Shown here: positions 27,584-36,848 of the stretch, piece by piece | Layout: every line of letters begins with the position of its first letter | How positions within the stretch are numbered: position 1 is the first letter of the stretch | Source of the DNA: Synechococcus sp. PCC 7336 | GTDB taxonomy: Bacteria; Cyanobacteriota; Cyanobacteriia; Thermostichales; PCC-7336 | Assembly (NCBI RefSeq): GCF_000332275.1 | Contig: NZ_CM001776.1 | Location: forward strand, 2,252,789-2,316,788 | Reading direction: 5' to 3' | Length of the DNA stretch: 64,000 nt | The notes under the pieces: model-generated | Database searches by the model: none | What the model was told of the DNA's origin: nothing | The model's input: the letters and a program-made list of their open reading frames with translations, nothing else | Position numbers and translations under genes: made by a program

Positions 27584-28123
27584 GTGACTGCGACATCAAG
27601 TCCTCCCGCCAATCCTCGTGCTGCTGCCGATACTGCGAACAGGTCCATCCGCACCATCGCCTTTCAGCTCGGTTCTCTAGACATTGCCTTGCGCATAGAA
27701 GCTGTCCAGCGCGTTTTCAGCCGCGTCCCCATCTACAGCAGCGGGACCAACAGTTCTGGAGTTGCCCACGTCAATGCCCAGTCCGATAGCCCGGAGTCGC
27801 AGCAGGAGGTGGTGGTGTTTGACCTGCACCGCTATCTATTCGGCCAAAGTTTGCCTTTGGCATCTCCAGAATTAGAGGCCCCTGTCAGCCGCTACCTCCT
27901 GGTGGCCAAGAGCCCCTCCGGGCAGTCGTGCGGCATTCCCCTAGAGCAGGAACCCAGTTTGATGGAGCTGCCCCTCTCCTCCATTCGCCAGTTACCCGAA
28001 ACCTATCGTCAGGCCGATACGCTGGGCATTGCCAGCCATGTCGCCACAAGCGATCGCCACGGCAGGCAGCAGACCGTCTTTCTCCTCGACATGGATGCAG
28101 TACTTACCCTTTTGCCGCGCTAG
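27584..28123 (+). CDS. CheW-like protein downstream of CheA
   Basis: 179 residues from GTG 27584, chosen because GTGGAG lies 6-7 nt upstream; an alternative GTG is at 27572. The first half (RTIAFQLGSLDIALRIEAVQRV) and second half (SRYLLVAKSPSGQSCGIPLEQE) form a diverged CheW domain with a low-complexity insert. It is similar in layout to the CheW-like protein at 113-778, which also follows a CheA-REC end. Last gene of the rightward operon, 33 bp after CheA, ending 2 bp before a convergent regulator. Confidence 0.85.
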   Translation: MTATSSPPANPRAAADTANRSIRTIAFQLGSLDIALRIEAVQRVFSRVPIYSSGTNSSGVAHVNAQSDSPESQQEVVVFDLHRYLFGQSLPLASPELEAPVSRYLLVAKSPSGQSCGIPLEQEPSLMELPLSSIRQLPETYRQADTLGIASHVATSDRHGRQQTVFLLDMDAVLTLLPR

Positions 28124-28125
28124 CC

Positions 28126-29313
28126 TTAAACCTTGACGGTTAGGTATTGTTTCACAACCTCTAACACAGTTGACGAACTCACTGGCTTACTCAAAAATTC
28201 AGTGGAGCCGACTAGCTTGGCGCGAACGCGATCGACCAGACCGTCGTTGCCCGTCAGAATGATGATGGGCGTCCTTTTAAAGACGGACAGACTGCGGAGT
28301 TGCGAGCAAATTTCATACCCATTCGTATTCGGCATCACCAGATCGAGGAAGATCAAATCGGGCTTTTTAGCCAGCAAGGTGGCGATCGCCCTTAACGATT
28401 CTGTCACCCCGACAAACTGGTAGCCCTCTTTGGTCAAGATTTTCTCCATCACCTGACACACCATCGGGCTGTCGTCTACACAGGCGATCGTCTGGCGGTA
28501 CAGGCTGGGCTGAGACTGAGGCTTGGGAGTCGAACCCATCCCGATGGGCGGCTTGGCATCGGAGAGATCCTGCCATCGCAAAATCTTGCTCCGAATCAAT
28601 GGCATCAGCGAATTCGCCAAATCGGTTAACTTTCTGCCCGTTCGCTGAGCGATCTCGAATAAGGTTGACTCGCCGTCCAAGAGCTCAGTCATGGCCTGAA
28701 ATGCCTGGGGAGACATTTGCGCTTGCAATGATTGGAGATTTGCAATGGCGATCGCGCAGTCGGGTTTGCAGTCCTCTATCCCAAACCACTGCCAATGCTG
28801 CCACTGTTGCTGAAAGCTGTCCAGAAATTGCACCGGATCGAGCAGCACCCCCTTGCAGGGTTCTAGGGGTCGATCCGCTACTGTATGCCACCCGCATTTA
28901 GGGGACTGGCTGATTTCTAAAACAACATCTGAAACCATGCCGCCGATTAACCGAATCAGTTGCTCGCGACTGAGTAGGCCGGAGTTGCTGCCTTCGCGAA
29001 GCAGGTGGTATTCCCAGCAGCGAGAGGCTGCGGGCAAGTGCGCGCTACCCAGAGCACTCAGTTGAGCAATATCTAGAGACGGACAAGTGGCATTCAGGTG
29101 GCGCTGCCAGCGCCTTACGGGGTGCAATCCTCCCGTCGCATAGAGCAATCGACCCAAATAGAAATAAAAGACCCACTGTTTGCGATAGTCGTGCCGAACC
29201 ACAAACCGACCGTTGAACTGTTGGGCTTTGAGGGTTTGAAATGTTTTTAACCAGCCCTGCTGACCGTGGGCTAGGCTCGGTAGCTGATTCGACATCTTTA
29301 CACTGGTGACCAT
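28126..29313 (-). CDS. PatA-type response regulator (PixG/TaxP1-like)
   Basis: 395 residues; an in-frame ATG six codons later is an alternative start. The N terminus (about 15-120) is the DUF4388/PATAN domain (LKAQQFNGRFVVRHDYRKQWVFYFYLGRLLYA split by conserved Tyr/Trp), followed by a helical segment with LFEIAQRTGRKL. The C-terminal receiver (about 275-395) has DDSP, Asp in IFLDLVMPN and LSKPV. PATAN regulators interact with pilus motors to set direction in twitching motility. Convergent with the pix-type operon, whose last stop is 2 bp away. It has its own promoter region. Confidence 0.92.
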   Translation of the reverse strand: MVTSVKMSNQLPSLAHGQQGWLKTFQTLKAQQFNGRFVVRHDYRKQWVFYFYLGRLLYATGGLHPVRRWQRHLNATCPSLDIAQLSALGSAHLPAASRCWEYHLLREGSNSGLLSREQLIRLIGGMVSDVVLEISQSPKCGWHTVADRPLEPCKGVLLDPVQFLDSFQQQWQHWQWFGIEDCKPDCAIAIANLQSLQAQMSPQAFQAMTELLDGESTLFEIAQRTGRKLTDLANSLMPLIRSKILRWQDLSDAKPPIGMGSTPKPQSQPSLYRQTIACVDDSPMVCQVMEKILTKEGYQFVGVTESLRAIATLLAKKPDLIFLDLVMPNTNGYEICSQLRSLSVFKRTPIIILTGNDGLVDRVRAKLVGSTEFLSKPVSSSTVLEVVKQYLTVKV

Positions 29314-29640
29314 ATTGCGAGGGCGAGATATAGGAATAAGGGATTTTTCTTTATGCAGTCTTTATAAGTCAAAGATTGCGTAAATGAGATATGGGAGCCA
29401 AAGATAAACTGCGATATACCCAATTCTTACCCAATAGTCTGCCCGCGAGGTTTCTGAAATTTCCACGGGCAAGTCAGCGATCGCTGTCGCTGTTTGCGCC
29501 TGCCACAGTTAGCCACATCGCCTATTCCATCTATGTTTGGGCAAATTCTTAAACATGTTTCCTAGATGATAAAACAGGCGGGTATCGCCATCAATGTGGC
29601 TGCTGAGATTGAGGCAATCATTGCGCGAAACCATTGATAC
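29314..29640. other. Spacer upstream of the PatA-type gene, no gene seen
   Basis: AT-rich, no credible coding frame on either strand. Presumably holds the promoter of the leftward regulator near 29320-29400. Confidence 0.5.
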
Positions 29641-29679
29641 CAAAACAACAGACTGAACTCTGTCTCGAATTCAGCCTGT
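29641..29679 (-). terminator. Probable terminator of dapL
   Basis: On the minus strand a 10-bp stem with one G-T pair (ACAGGCTGAA with TTCAGTCTGT, 29648-29679) and a 12-nt loop is followed by TGTTTTG. It lies about 55 bp past the dapL stop. The T-run is short, hence moderate confidence. Confidence 0.5.
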
Positions 29680-29733
29680 CGCTTCTTTATGGCTGTGAAA
29701 TCTTGCGTTAAATATTATTACGTTTGAGCTATC

Positions 29734-30972
29734 CTATGCCCCCCCAAACATCTGACGAATCCGGCGCATTGCCTCTTCAATATTGTCGCGGCTATTAAAG
29801 GCAGAAAGGCGGAAATAACCTTCTCCAGCAGCCCCAAACCCAGAACCGGGAGTCCCCACAACGTGAGCCTCTTGCAGCAATTTGTCGAAAAAGTCCCAAC
29901 TCGACAGCCCCTCGGGAGTTTTAACCCATACATAGGGGGCGTTGGTACCGCCGTATACCTGAAGATCGACGGCAATTAAGTGCTGTCGGACGATGGCAGC
30001 GTTTTCCAAATAGAAGCCGACCAATGCTTTCGTCTGAGCTTGGCCTGCGGAGGAATAGACGGCTTCGGCCCCCCGCTGCACGATATACGAGACACCGTTA
30101 AATTTGGTCGCTTGGCGGCGATTCCACAACTTGTGCAGCGCCACATCAGACCCATCGGAGGCTTTCGCGCTCAGTGACGCGGGTACTACTGTAAAGGCGC
30201 AGCGGGTGCCGGTAAAGCCTGCGTTCTTGGAAAACGAGCGGAATTCGATCGCGCAGTCCCGCGCCCCTTCAATTTCAAAAATGGAGTGGGGCAAGGCTGG
30301 ATCGGTGATGAAGGATTCGTAAGCAGCATCGAACAGCACGATCGAGTCGTGGGCTTTGGCATAGTCCACCCACTGTTTCAGATAGTCTTTGGTGGCTGTT
30401 GCTCCAGTGGGGTTGTTGGGAAAGCAGAGATAGATCAGGTCAACTTTTTGGGCAGGGATTGCGGCCACAAAGTCGTTCTCTGCCGAGATAGGCATGTAAA
30501 CCAAGCCCTCGTATTCGCCCTTCTCGTTGGCTGGACCGGTGTGACCGGCCATGACGTTGGTATCGACATAAACGGGATAAACCGGATCGGTGACCGCAAT
30601 TTTGTTGTCGTCACCGAAGATATCCAGAATATTGCCGGTGTCGCACTTGGCCCCGTCGGAAATAAAGATCTCGGAGGCATCGATCTCGCAACCGCGAGCT
30701 TGGAAATCTGCTTTGGCGATCGCCTCTCGCAACCAAGCATATCCTTGTTCGGGGCCGTAGCCTTTAAAGCTGGCGCGATTGCCCATCTCCTCGACAGCCG
30801 CAATCATGGCGGTGCGACAAGCTTCGGGCAGGGGCTCGGTCACATCCCCTATCCCCAGTTTGATAATCGGCGCATCGGGGTTGGCCTCGGCAAATGCCTT
30901 CACCCGGCGGGCAATTTCGGGAAACAGGTAGCCTGCGGCGAGCTTGAGATAGTTGTCGTTAATCGTTGCCAT
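29734..30972 (-). CDS. dapL: LL-diaminopimelate aminotransferase
   Basis: 412 residues, the family's length. It converts tetrahydrodipicolinate to LL-diaminopimelate with Glu as donor in the cyanobacterial/plant lysine and peptidoglycan route. Fold type I PLP enzyme: [52 protein letters not shown], and [12 protein letters not shown] with the PLP Lys. Separated from the upstream RNase gene by 92 bp and probably followed by its own terminator. Confidence 0.96.
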   Translation of the reverse strand: MATINDNYLKLAAGYLFPEIARRVKAFAEANPDAPIIKLGIGDVTEPLPEACRTAMIAAVEEMGNRASFKGYGPEQGYAWLREAIAKADFQARGCEIDASEIFISDGAKCDTGNILDIFGDDNKIAVTDPVYPVYVDTNVMAGHTGPANEKGEYEGLVYMPISAENDFVAAIPAQKVDLIYLCFPNNPTGATATKDYLKQWVDYAKAHDSIVLFDAAYESFITDPALPHSIFEIEGARDCAIEFRSFSKNAGFTGTRCAFTVVPASLSAKASDGSDVALHKLWNRRQATKFNGVSYIVQRGAEAVYSSAGQAQTKALVGFYLENAAIVRQHLIAVDLQVYGGTNAPYVWVKTPEGLSSWDFFDKLLQEAHVVGTPGSGFGAAGEGYFRLSAFNSRDNIEEAMRRIRQMFGGA

Positions 30973-31064
30973 GTTGGAGACGTTGCGATAGATGCATAAA
31001 ACAGCTTAGCGAGAATCCCCCCCCTCTAGAAACCTATCGGGACCGCAGGCTGTGGGGTCGAGCC

Positions 31065-33053
31065 TCAGGCTTCCACTTCATCGAACTCGATAATGTCGCG
31101 GCGGGGGTCCACCTGCCGCACTCGCAAATGTACCCATTCGCCGGGGTCCACATGGCGTTGGAATCGGACGGGGATGCGAAAGGCAATTTCATCCAACATC
31201 GCCAGGGCCAAATTCTCGTGTTCGCGCAGGTGACCGAGCACCAAGGAGTGCCAGGGGCGATCGCCTTGCAAACGCAGGTATTCCAAACTCCAATAGCGAT
31301 TGGTTTGGCGCTCGGCAAAAGTGGCTTCTTGGGCCGCAACACTCATGCTGGCGACAAGATCTTTGAGCTCGCTGGTCGTGAAGGGGCTGTCGCGATCGGC
31401 CAACGCCGCCTTAATCTGAAAGTGGGCGATCGCATCGCTGTAGCGGCGAATGGGGGAGGTGACTTGAGTGTAAGAGTCCAAGCCCAAACCCGCATGGCGA
31501 GCAGGAACGATTGCCATCTCTCCTTTTTTCATGCAGCGCATCGTGGCAAACGAGCGGACGTGCCCGTTGCCCAAAGCGTTCAGCTCGTCCTCGGAGGGCA
31601 GTTCTGGCGTTGGCTGCGATCGGTAGGGGACTGGGATGGAATGCTCCTCTGCAAATTGAGCGGCAGCGGCCCCCGCCAGCACCATCATTTCGGAAACCAG
31701 TTGGCGAGAAGGCGTATCTTCGATTGCGTCAATGGTGGGGATATTATTCTCGACCTTGAGATTCTGTTCGGGCAAACCAATATTGATGGCCCCTCGATCG
31801 CAGCGCCACTGATAGCGCAGGCGAGCGGCAGCGGCGATCGCGCTCAGCTCTTTTTCCACCCCCAACTGCAACATCTCGTCAGTGTCTTCGTAGGTGAGCC
31901 GGTAAGACACTTTGATGTAGCTGGGACAAATATCTACCTCTGCAATCCCCCCTTCAGAATCGAGCACAATGCCAAAGCTCAACGCACAGGACAGTTCGCC
32001 CTGCCGCAAACTCATCGGTCCAGCCGCAAACTCCATCGGAAACATCGGAATCGTCCGATCGGGTAGATAGATACTAGTAGCTCTGCGGCGGGCTTCGAGA
32101 TCGAGTATGGAGCCTGGAGCGATCCAGCGGGTGGGATCGGCGATATGAATCCACAGCCGCTGGCGATCGCCGTCCAGAAATTCAAGGCTGAGGGCATCAT
32201 CGATCTCGCGGGTGCTGGCATCGTCGATGGTGTAGGTGTGCAGGTGCGTCAAATCTCGCCGCTCGTCTTCGTCAGGGGGAGGGGTTTCGAGTAGAGCGCG
32301 GCTGGCCTCCAGCACGGCTTCCGAGAAAGCAGCAGGGGCTTGAATGCGACGCAGGTGGAGGTTTTCGTGAATGTCCCAAATTCCTAATTTAACCAGTGCG
32401 GTCAAGGCCGACTCGGGATTGGCCTGGAGGTGGAGATCGCGCAGGAGGTCGTTGGCTTTGGCTTTGTCAGATGATTCTTCGCCATATAGGGCATAGCGTT
32501 CGAGAGATTCTAGCCGCAGGCGATCGCTCGGGCTCCACTCCACTCCATTGGGGTCGGTGAGGGCTTGGGTTAACTTGGCTTCAAATTCTGCTTTTTGCCG
32601 TTCTTTGCGACTGGCCACCTCCAGTTGATGTTTGATTTCCTCGACGCGATCGCGCGATCGCGGCTCGAAGGCACCGCCTTTTTGCTTGAAATAGAGGCGA
32701 TCGTCGCACAGCAATCGATAGGCAGCATAGACGCTCGCGGCATCCTGACTGGAGAATAAAATATCCGCCATTTCGGACGGCTCCACCGCTCGATCGTCTT
32801 CCAATAAAAGCTCCCAAGCAATTTCCAAACTATCGGGATCGAGATAGCCTTCGACCTCTTGCCAAAACTGGGGAATATCGCTGGATTGGTAATTTTCGCC
32901 AGGGATAATATAGGTAATTTGGCGGGGATGGACGGAGTGTGTTTGGCCGGAGTCTACGGCCACGATCGCATTCTTTTTTCCTTCTGTTCCTTGCACCACA
33001 GCCAGTTGGCGCTCGCCGTGGAGGCGAAATTCCACTAACGTCCCTTTTTCCAC
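31065..33053 (-). CDS. RNase II/R-family 3'-5' exoribonuclease
   Basis: 662 residues. The RNB catalytic domain (about 265-570) has THTYTIDDASTREIDDALSL, with the Asp cluster that binds Mg2+, and YLPDRTIPMFPM. The N terminus (1-60) resembles a small OB-like domain and the C terminus (about 600-662) an S1-like one (FQRHVDPGEWVHLRVRQV). It degrades RNA processively to mononucleotides. Cyanobacteria usually carry one such enzyme of this length. An adjacent 16-bp tandem repeat lies upstream of the start. RNase II versus RNase R cannot be settled from sequence alone. Confidence 0.9.
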   Translation of the reverse strand: MEKGTLVEFRLHGERQLAVVQGTEGKKNAIVAVDSGQTHSVHPRQITYIIPGENYQSSDIPQFWQEVEGYLDPDSLEIAWELLLEDDRAVEPSEMADILFSSQDAASVYAAYRLLCDDRLYFKQKGGAFEPRSRDRVEEIKHQLEVASRKERQKAEFEAKLTQALTDPNGVEWSPSDRLRLESLERYALYGEESSDKAKANDLLRDLHLQANPESALTALVKLGIWDIHENLHLRRIQAPAAFSEAVLEASRALLETPPPDEDERRDLTHLHTYTIDDASTREIDDALSLEFLDGDRQRLWIHIADPTRWIAPGSILDLEARRRATSIYLPDRTIPMFPMEFAAGPMSLRQGELSCALSFGIVLDSEGGIAEVDICPSYIKVSYRLTYEDTDEMLQLGVEKELSAIAAAARLRYQWRCDRGAINIGLPEQNLKVENNIPTIDAIEDTPSRQLVSEMMVLAGAAAAQFAEEHSIPVPYRSQPTPELPSEDELNALGNGHVRSFATMRCMKKGEMAIVPARHAGLGLDSYTQVTSPIRRYSDAIAHFQIKAALADRDSPFTTSELKDLVASMSVAAQEATFAERQTNRYWSLEYLRLQGDRPWHSLVLGHLREHENLALAMLDEIAFRIPVRFQRHVDPGEWVHLRVRQVDPRRDIIEFDEVEA

Positions 33054-33082
33054 TTCTCGCCTCGCATCAGGTCAAACTGGGA

Positions 33083-33137
33083 ATTCGCACAAACTAGGAT
33101 TCGCACAAACTAGGATTCGCACAAACTAGGATTCGCA
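33083..33137. repeat. 16-bp tandem repeat upstream of the RNase gene
   Basis: Three exact copies of ATTCGCACAAACTAGG plus a partial fourth (ATTCGCA), 30 bp before the exoribonuclease start, in its leader or promoter region. Confidence 0.97.
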
Positions 33138-33230
33138 TAAAATGCCGACTCAAACTAGCGTCATACGGCGATTATGACAAGGGCCAGTACATTCAGCCCG
33201 GACCGATCGGGGTTTCCTAACCGTCGGAGT

Positions 33231-34445
33231 CTAGTCCGCACGGTTGAGTGCGCGAACGGCTTCCGCCGCTGCCTCAATCGCGATCGCCCCGTGACTGAGG
33301 TGGGTGCCCCCCTGCAAATAGACATTGTAAGGGGATCGCAGCGGGCCGTCGGCAGATAGCTCCAGCGTGCTCCCCTCAATAAAGGTTCCCCCTGCCATCA
33401 TCACCGCATCAGCGTAGCCGGGAATGCGATCGGGCACCGGGTCGAGATAGGAATCAATTGGCGATCGAGACTGAATCGCCCGACAAAACGCCTGCACCTT
33501 TTCTGCCGTCCCCAACTGGATCGCCTGAATTACATCGGTGCGAGCCGCCGTGGGTGCGGGAGCCACTGGATAGCCCATCTCGGCAAAGGTGCTGGCGGCC
33601 AAGTGGGCAATCTTGACGGCTTCCCCCACCACCTGCGGTGCCATAAATAAGCCCTGAAATAACAGTCGGTTTCGATCGAAAGTGGCTCCCCCCGCAGATC
33701 CGATTCCTGGCGCAGTAAGACGGCAAGCGGCTTTCTCGACTAAATCTGCCCGTCCGGCCACATATCCTCCTGCCGGAGCCAGCGTTCCCCCCGGATTCTT
33801 AATCAGCGATCCGGCGATTAAATCTGCGCCGACGTGGCAGGGTTCTCGCTCTTCTACAAACTCGCCGTAACAGTTATCCACAAAGCAAATGGCAGCAGGG
33901 TTTTGTGCTTTCACCATGCGAACGATACGTTCGATCTCGGCGATCGCCACACTGGGTCGCCAGTCATATCCGCAAGAGCGCTGAATGTGGACGACTCGCG
34001 TCTGCGGTCCCACTGCGGTGGCGAGCTTATCCCAATCCACCCCGCCCTCGGCGGTCAGCTCCACCTGTCGATAGCTCACCCCAAACTCTGCCAGCGAGCC
34101 CTGCCCCTTGCCCCGCAAGCCAATCACCTCCTCCAGAGTATCGTAGGGAGCCCCCACCGCCGCCAACAACTCATCCCCCGGCCGCAAGATGCCAAAGAGG
34201 GCGCAGGCGATCGCGTGGGTACCCGAAACAAACTGCAAGCGAACGGCAGCGGCTTCGGCCCCCATCACCCGAGCAAAAACGCGATCGAGCACCTCCCGGC
34301 CCAAGTCATCGTGCCCGTAGCCCGAAACCCCGGCAAAATGGCGAGCCCCCACCCGGTGCTCGCGGAACGCCAACAGGGTACGCTCTAGATTGTGCCTGAC
34401 GCGATCGTCAATCTGCTTAAATGAGAGACTTAAAAAATCATTCAT
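33231..34445 (-). CDS. Methionine gamma-lyase/aluminium-resistance family PLP enzyme
   Basis: 404 residues from ATG 34445; a TTG at 34454 would add three. The family (YnbB/'aluminium resistance protein', Met gamma-lyase fold) uses PLP. Seen: VSGYGHDDLGREVLDRVFA, RLQFVSGTHAIACALFG, FVDNCYGEF with the PLP Asp, and GSLIKNPGGTLAP with the Schiff-base Lys. The C-terminal YLQGGTHLSHGAIAIE is highly conserved in the family. Function in cyanobacteria is unsettled (C-S lyase suspected). Divergent from desC with 53 bp between starts. Confidence 0.9.
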   Translation of the reverse strand: MNDFLSLSFKQIDDRVRHNLERTLLAFREHRVGARHFAGVSGYGHDDLGREVLDRVFARVMGAEAAAVRLQFVSGTHAIACALFGILRPGDELLAAVGAPYDTLEEVIGLRGKGQGSLAEFGVSYRQVELTAEGGVDWDKLATAVGPQTRVVHIQRSCGYDWRPSVAIAEIERIVRMVKAQNPAAICFVDNCYGEFVEEREPCHVGADLIAGSLIKNPGGTLAPAGGYVAGRADLVEKAACRLTAPGIGSAGGATFDRNRLLFQGLFMAPQVVGEAVKIAHLAASTFAEMGYPVAPAPTAARTDVIQAIQLGTAEKVQAFCRAIQSRSPIDSYLDPVPDRIPGYADAVMMAGGTFIEGSTLELSADGPLRSPYNVYLQGGTHLSHGAIAIEAAAEAVRALNRAD

Positions 34446-34498
34446 CTTTAGCAAAGAATCTCAACAAAGAGGCGCTAAAACCCGATACCATAACACGC

Positions 34499-35332
34499 AT
34501 GACTACAAAAGCACTCCCCCCTTCTGCCAGAGATCGACTCAACTGGCCGGTTATCGCCTTCATGTCTGCGATCCACGCTGGCGCTCTGCTCGCTCCCTTC
34601 TTCTTTAGTTGGCCTGCTGTAGCAATCGCTTTTGCCCTTCACTGGGTCACTGGCGGTTTGGGGGTTACCCTCGGCTTCCATCGCCTGATTACCCATCGCA
34701 GCTTCAAGACTCCCAAGTGGTTAGAGTACACCTTAGCAACTCTCGGCAGTCTCACCGCAGAAGGCAGTCCCATCGACTGGGTGGGGATGCACCGCATTCA
34801 CCACAAGTATTCCGACACCGCCAACGATCCCCACGACTCCAACCGAGGCTTTTGGTGGAGCCATATGGGCTGGTTGATGCATGCCCCTCCCTCGCAAGAG
34901 GAAATTCGCCGGTTTACGCCCGATCTGAATGGCGATCCCTATTACGAGTTCATGCAGAAGTTTTTCCTGCTGCCCCAAGTTGTTTTAGGCGCAATCTTGT
35001 ACTTCTTGGGCGGTTGGAGCTTTGTCATCTGGGGAGTGTTCGTTCGTTTAGTGCTGGTTTATCACAGCACTTGGCTGGTCAACAGCGCCACCCATCAATT
35101 CGGCTACCGCAACTTTGACAGCGACGACCTCTCCACCAACTGCTGGTGGGTGGCCATCGTTGCCTATGGCGAAGGCTGGCACAACAATCACCACGCCTAT
35201 CCCCAGTCCGCCCGTCACGGTTTGCGCTGGTGGGAAATTGACGCCACTTGGATGACCGTGCGCGTCTTGCAGGTGTTGGGATTGGCGGAAAAAGTGCGCG
35301 TGGCTAAGTACGAGCCCGAAGCCAAGGGTTAA
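34499..35332 (+). CDS. desC: Acyl-lipid delta-9 desaturase
   Basis: 277 residues from ATG 34499 (MTTKALPPSARD); a longer frame would start inside the divergent gene's leader. It introduces the first double bond at C9 of membrane-bound fatty acids using ferredoxin. All three His boxes are intact: HRLITH, HRIHH and HNNHH, in four-helix membrane topology. The spacing and the GFWWSHMGWL and GYRNF segments match DesC rather than DesA/B. No desaturase partner lies nearby. Cold induction is common for such genes but not readable here. Confidence 0.95.
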   Translation: MTTKALPPSARDRLNWPVIAFMSAIHAGALLAPFFFSWPAVAIAFALHWVTGGLGVTLGFHRLITHRSFKTPKWLEYTLATLGSLTAEGSPIDWVGMHRIHHKYSDTANDPHDSNRGFWWSHMGWLMHAPPSQEEIRRFTPDLNGDPYYEFMQKFFLLPQVVLGAILYFLGGWSFVIWGVFVRLVLVYHSTWLVNSATHQFGYRNFDSDDLSTNCWWVAIVAYGEGWHNNHHAYPQSARHGLRWWEIDATWMTVRVLQVLGLAEKVRVAKYEPEAKG

Positions 35333-35440
35333 TCCAGATCGGATTTGAATGACCTGGCCGTTCGCGATCGCCGAGTTTAGATCGCCTCGTCGGGCCGAGA
35401 AAGGTTTGCTAGGGTAAGGTATTCCTCTGGCAGATCCTTT

Positions 35441-35665
35441 ATGCTTCCGCACGAGTTCGAGCCGTTCATCTCCGAAGCCAATCGTGCTGAAGCGGTGCTG
35501 GAGAGCTTCGAACTCAGTTTGGAGTTCAGCCGGGAAGTGCGCCATCGCGAGGCTTTCGAGCAATATTGTCAGTGGTATTACCAAACTGCTGACACCCATC
35601 GGCGGGAATTGGCCCAGATGCGGGGAGATCTGAATATATTTGGACTGTTCGGGTTCTTCCGGTAG
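35441..35665 (+). CDS. Small conserved-looking hypothetical protein
   Basis: 74 residues, mostly helical, rich in Glu/Arg/Phe (ANRAEAVLESFELSLEFS, then YCQWYYQTADTHRRELAQMR), ending in GLFGFFR. The composition and absence of an overlapping better frame argue that it is real, and it resembles short helical proteins common in cyanobacteria, but I cannot name a family. A 7-bp inverted repeat (ACACGTC/GACGTGT, 35755-35782) lies downstream without a T-run. Confidence 0.6.
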   Translation: MLPHEFEPFISEANRAEAVLESFELSLEFSREVRHREAFEQYCQWYYQTADTHRRELAQMRGDLNIFGLFGFFR

Positions 35666-36082
35666 CAATGGCCAGTCACTCTAGCTGTGTGCGAGCGGTT
35701 ACTGTTCAACCGATCCGCGAACGTGAAGACTGATTGAGTCACTGCCTTCGATCGACACGTCCTAAAACATATCGAGACGTGTATCAAATCCGTCCAGATT
35801 TTGTTCTCCCCTACAGTCAAAGAGCCCCAAGCGATCCCATCCCACTTGGTGGCAGATGAGAAGCATAGCTGGCGCTTGGGAGAGCGTGTCTTCATCCCCA
35901 CAACGGTTGGCTCTGGGGGTGGATATTGTCCAGGCTGCTGAGACGACGGACGGTAGTCCTAGACATGTAAGGATGCGTTGTAGTGATGAACAAACATCCA
36001 GATAGCTCCAATATGATTCTCCAGCTTTTTAGAAAAGGAGAGAGTCTTGCGAACCAAGCGTGCAATGCGCTGGCGTATCGTG
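35666..36082. other. Spacer with inverted repeat, no gene seen
   Basis: No credible coding frame. Contains the 7-bp inverted repeat at 35755-35782 mentioned with the small gene. Confidence 0.45.
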
Positions 36083-36222
36083 CAACGTCAGTTCGACAGA
36101 CGTCTGGCCCCCTTCCCCTAACCCCTACCCCCAACTTTGGGGGCAGGGGAACAAGGCCCCGTAAGGATTTTCGGCTGTTTCTCCCCTCTCCCAAACTTGG
36201 GAGAGGGGCCGGGGGTGAGGGC
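36083..36222. repeat. Dispersed GC-rich repeat (two hairpins), copy A
   Basis: Starts CAACGTCAGTTCGAC and contains two near-perfect hairpins: CCCCCAA/TTGGGGG (36128-36143) and a 12-bp CCCCTCTCCCAA/TTGGGAGAGGGG stem (36183-36208). Shares modules with 63529-63721. Resembles the short REP/MITE-like elements scattered in cyanobacterial genomes. It lies inside a longer open frame that runs into arsC, which is therefore not used as the start. Confidence 0.8.
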
Positions 36223-36372
36223 CATGCAGCGCCATCGAACTCAGGTCGTGCAGTTGAAGCGTTCGATGTAACTGGTTTTGCCAGTTTCCTTACCTACAGC
36301 TTGGTGGCGTGTCTCTGGACAAATTCGAGGTTAAAGTACGATCGCAAAGCAGTTCTCGGGCAGGAAACGAAC

Positions 36373-36843
36373 GTGGGTGACAAAATTCGAATCCTTTTTC
36401 TCTGCACGGGGAATTCATGCCGGAGTCAAATGGCGGAAGGACTTTGCCGCCATTTCCTGAGCGATGTTGTCGAGCCCTACTCGGCAGGTATTGAAAAACA
36501 CGGGCTCAACCCCCTTGCGGTGAAGGTGATGGGCGAAATCGAGATTGACATTTCCAGCCAACGTAGCAAGACCGTTGACGAGCTCGGCGAGCGGGAATTC
36601 GATTATGTGGTGACCGTCTGCGGTCATGCGGACGAGAATTGTCCCTTCTTTCCAGCCAAAACGAAAGTGATTCACCGGGGTTTCGACGATCCGCCCAAGC
36701 TAGCGGCAGGGGCTGCAACCGAAGCAGAGGCATTAGTTCACTACCGCCGCGTCAGGGATGAGATCCGGGCCTATCTCCTGGCACTCCCCCAGTCACTGGA
36801 CGCGGAACTAAGCACTCCCACGGGCGCGGGCAAGCTGCGCTGA
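36373..36843 (+). CDS. arsC: Thioredoxin-coupled arsenate reductase
   Basis: 156 residues from GTG 36373, chosen because GGAAA lies upstream and the frame before it runs through a repeat. It has the low-molecular-weight phosphatase fold. The P-loop CTGNSCRS starts at Cys11, and the cysteines of the disulfide relay are at 83 and 90 (VTVCGHADENCPF), matching the 10/82/89 triad of the S. aureus/B. subtilis type. It reduces arsenate to arsenite with thioredoxin. No arsB/acr3 or ArsR-type gene is adjacent, so it is a solitary gene here. A genuine tyrosine phosphatase is unlikely given the three cysteines. Confidence 0.92.
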   Translation: MGDKIRILFLCTGNSCRSQMAEGLCRHFLSDVVEPYSAGIEKHGLNPLAVKVMGEIEIDISSQRSKTVDELGEREFDYVVTVCGHADENCPFFPAKTKVIHRGFDDPPKLAAGAATEAEALVHYRRVRDEIRAYLLALPQSLDAELSTPTGAGKLR

Positions 36844-36848
36844 AGCCT

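Noticed and set aside
35983-36372. Long N-terminal extension of arsC
   Set aside because: The frame runs through the dispersed repeat and lacks similarity to ArsC; the GTG at 36373 with a ribosome-binding site fits the family length.
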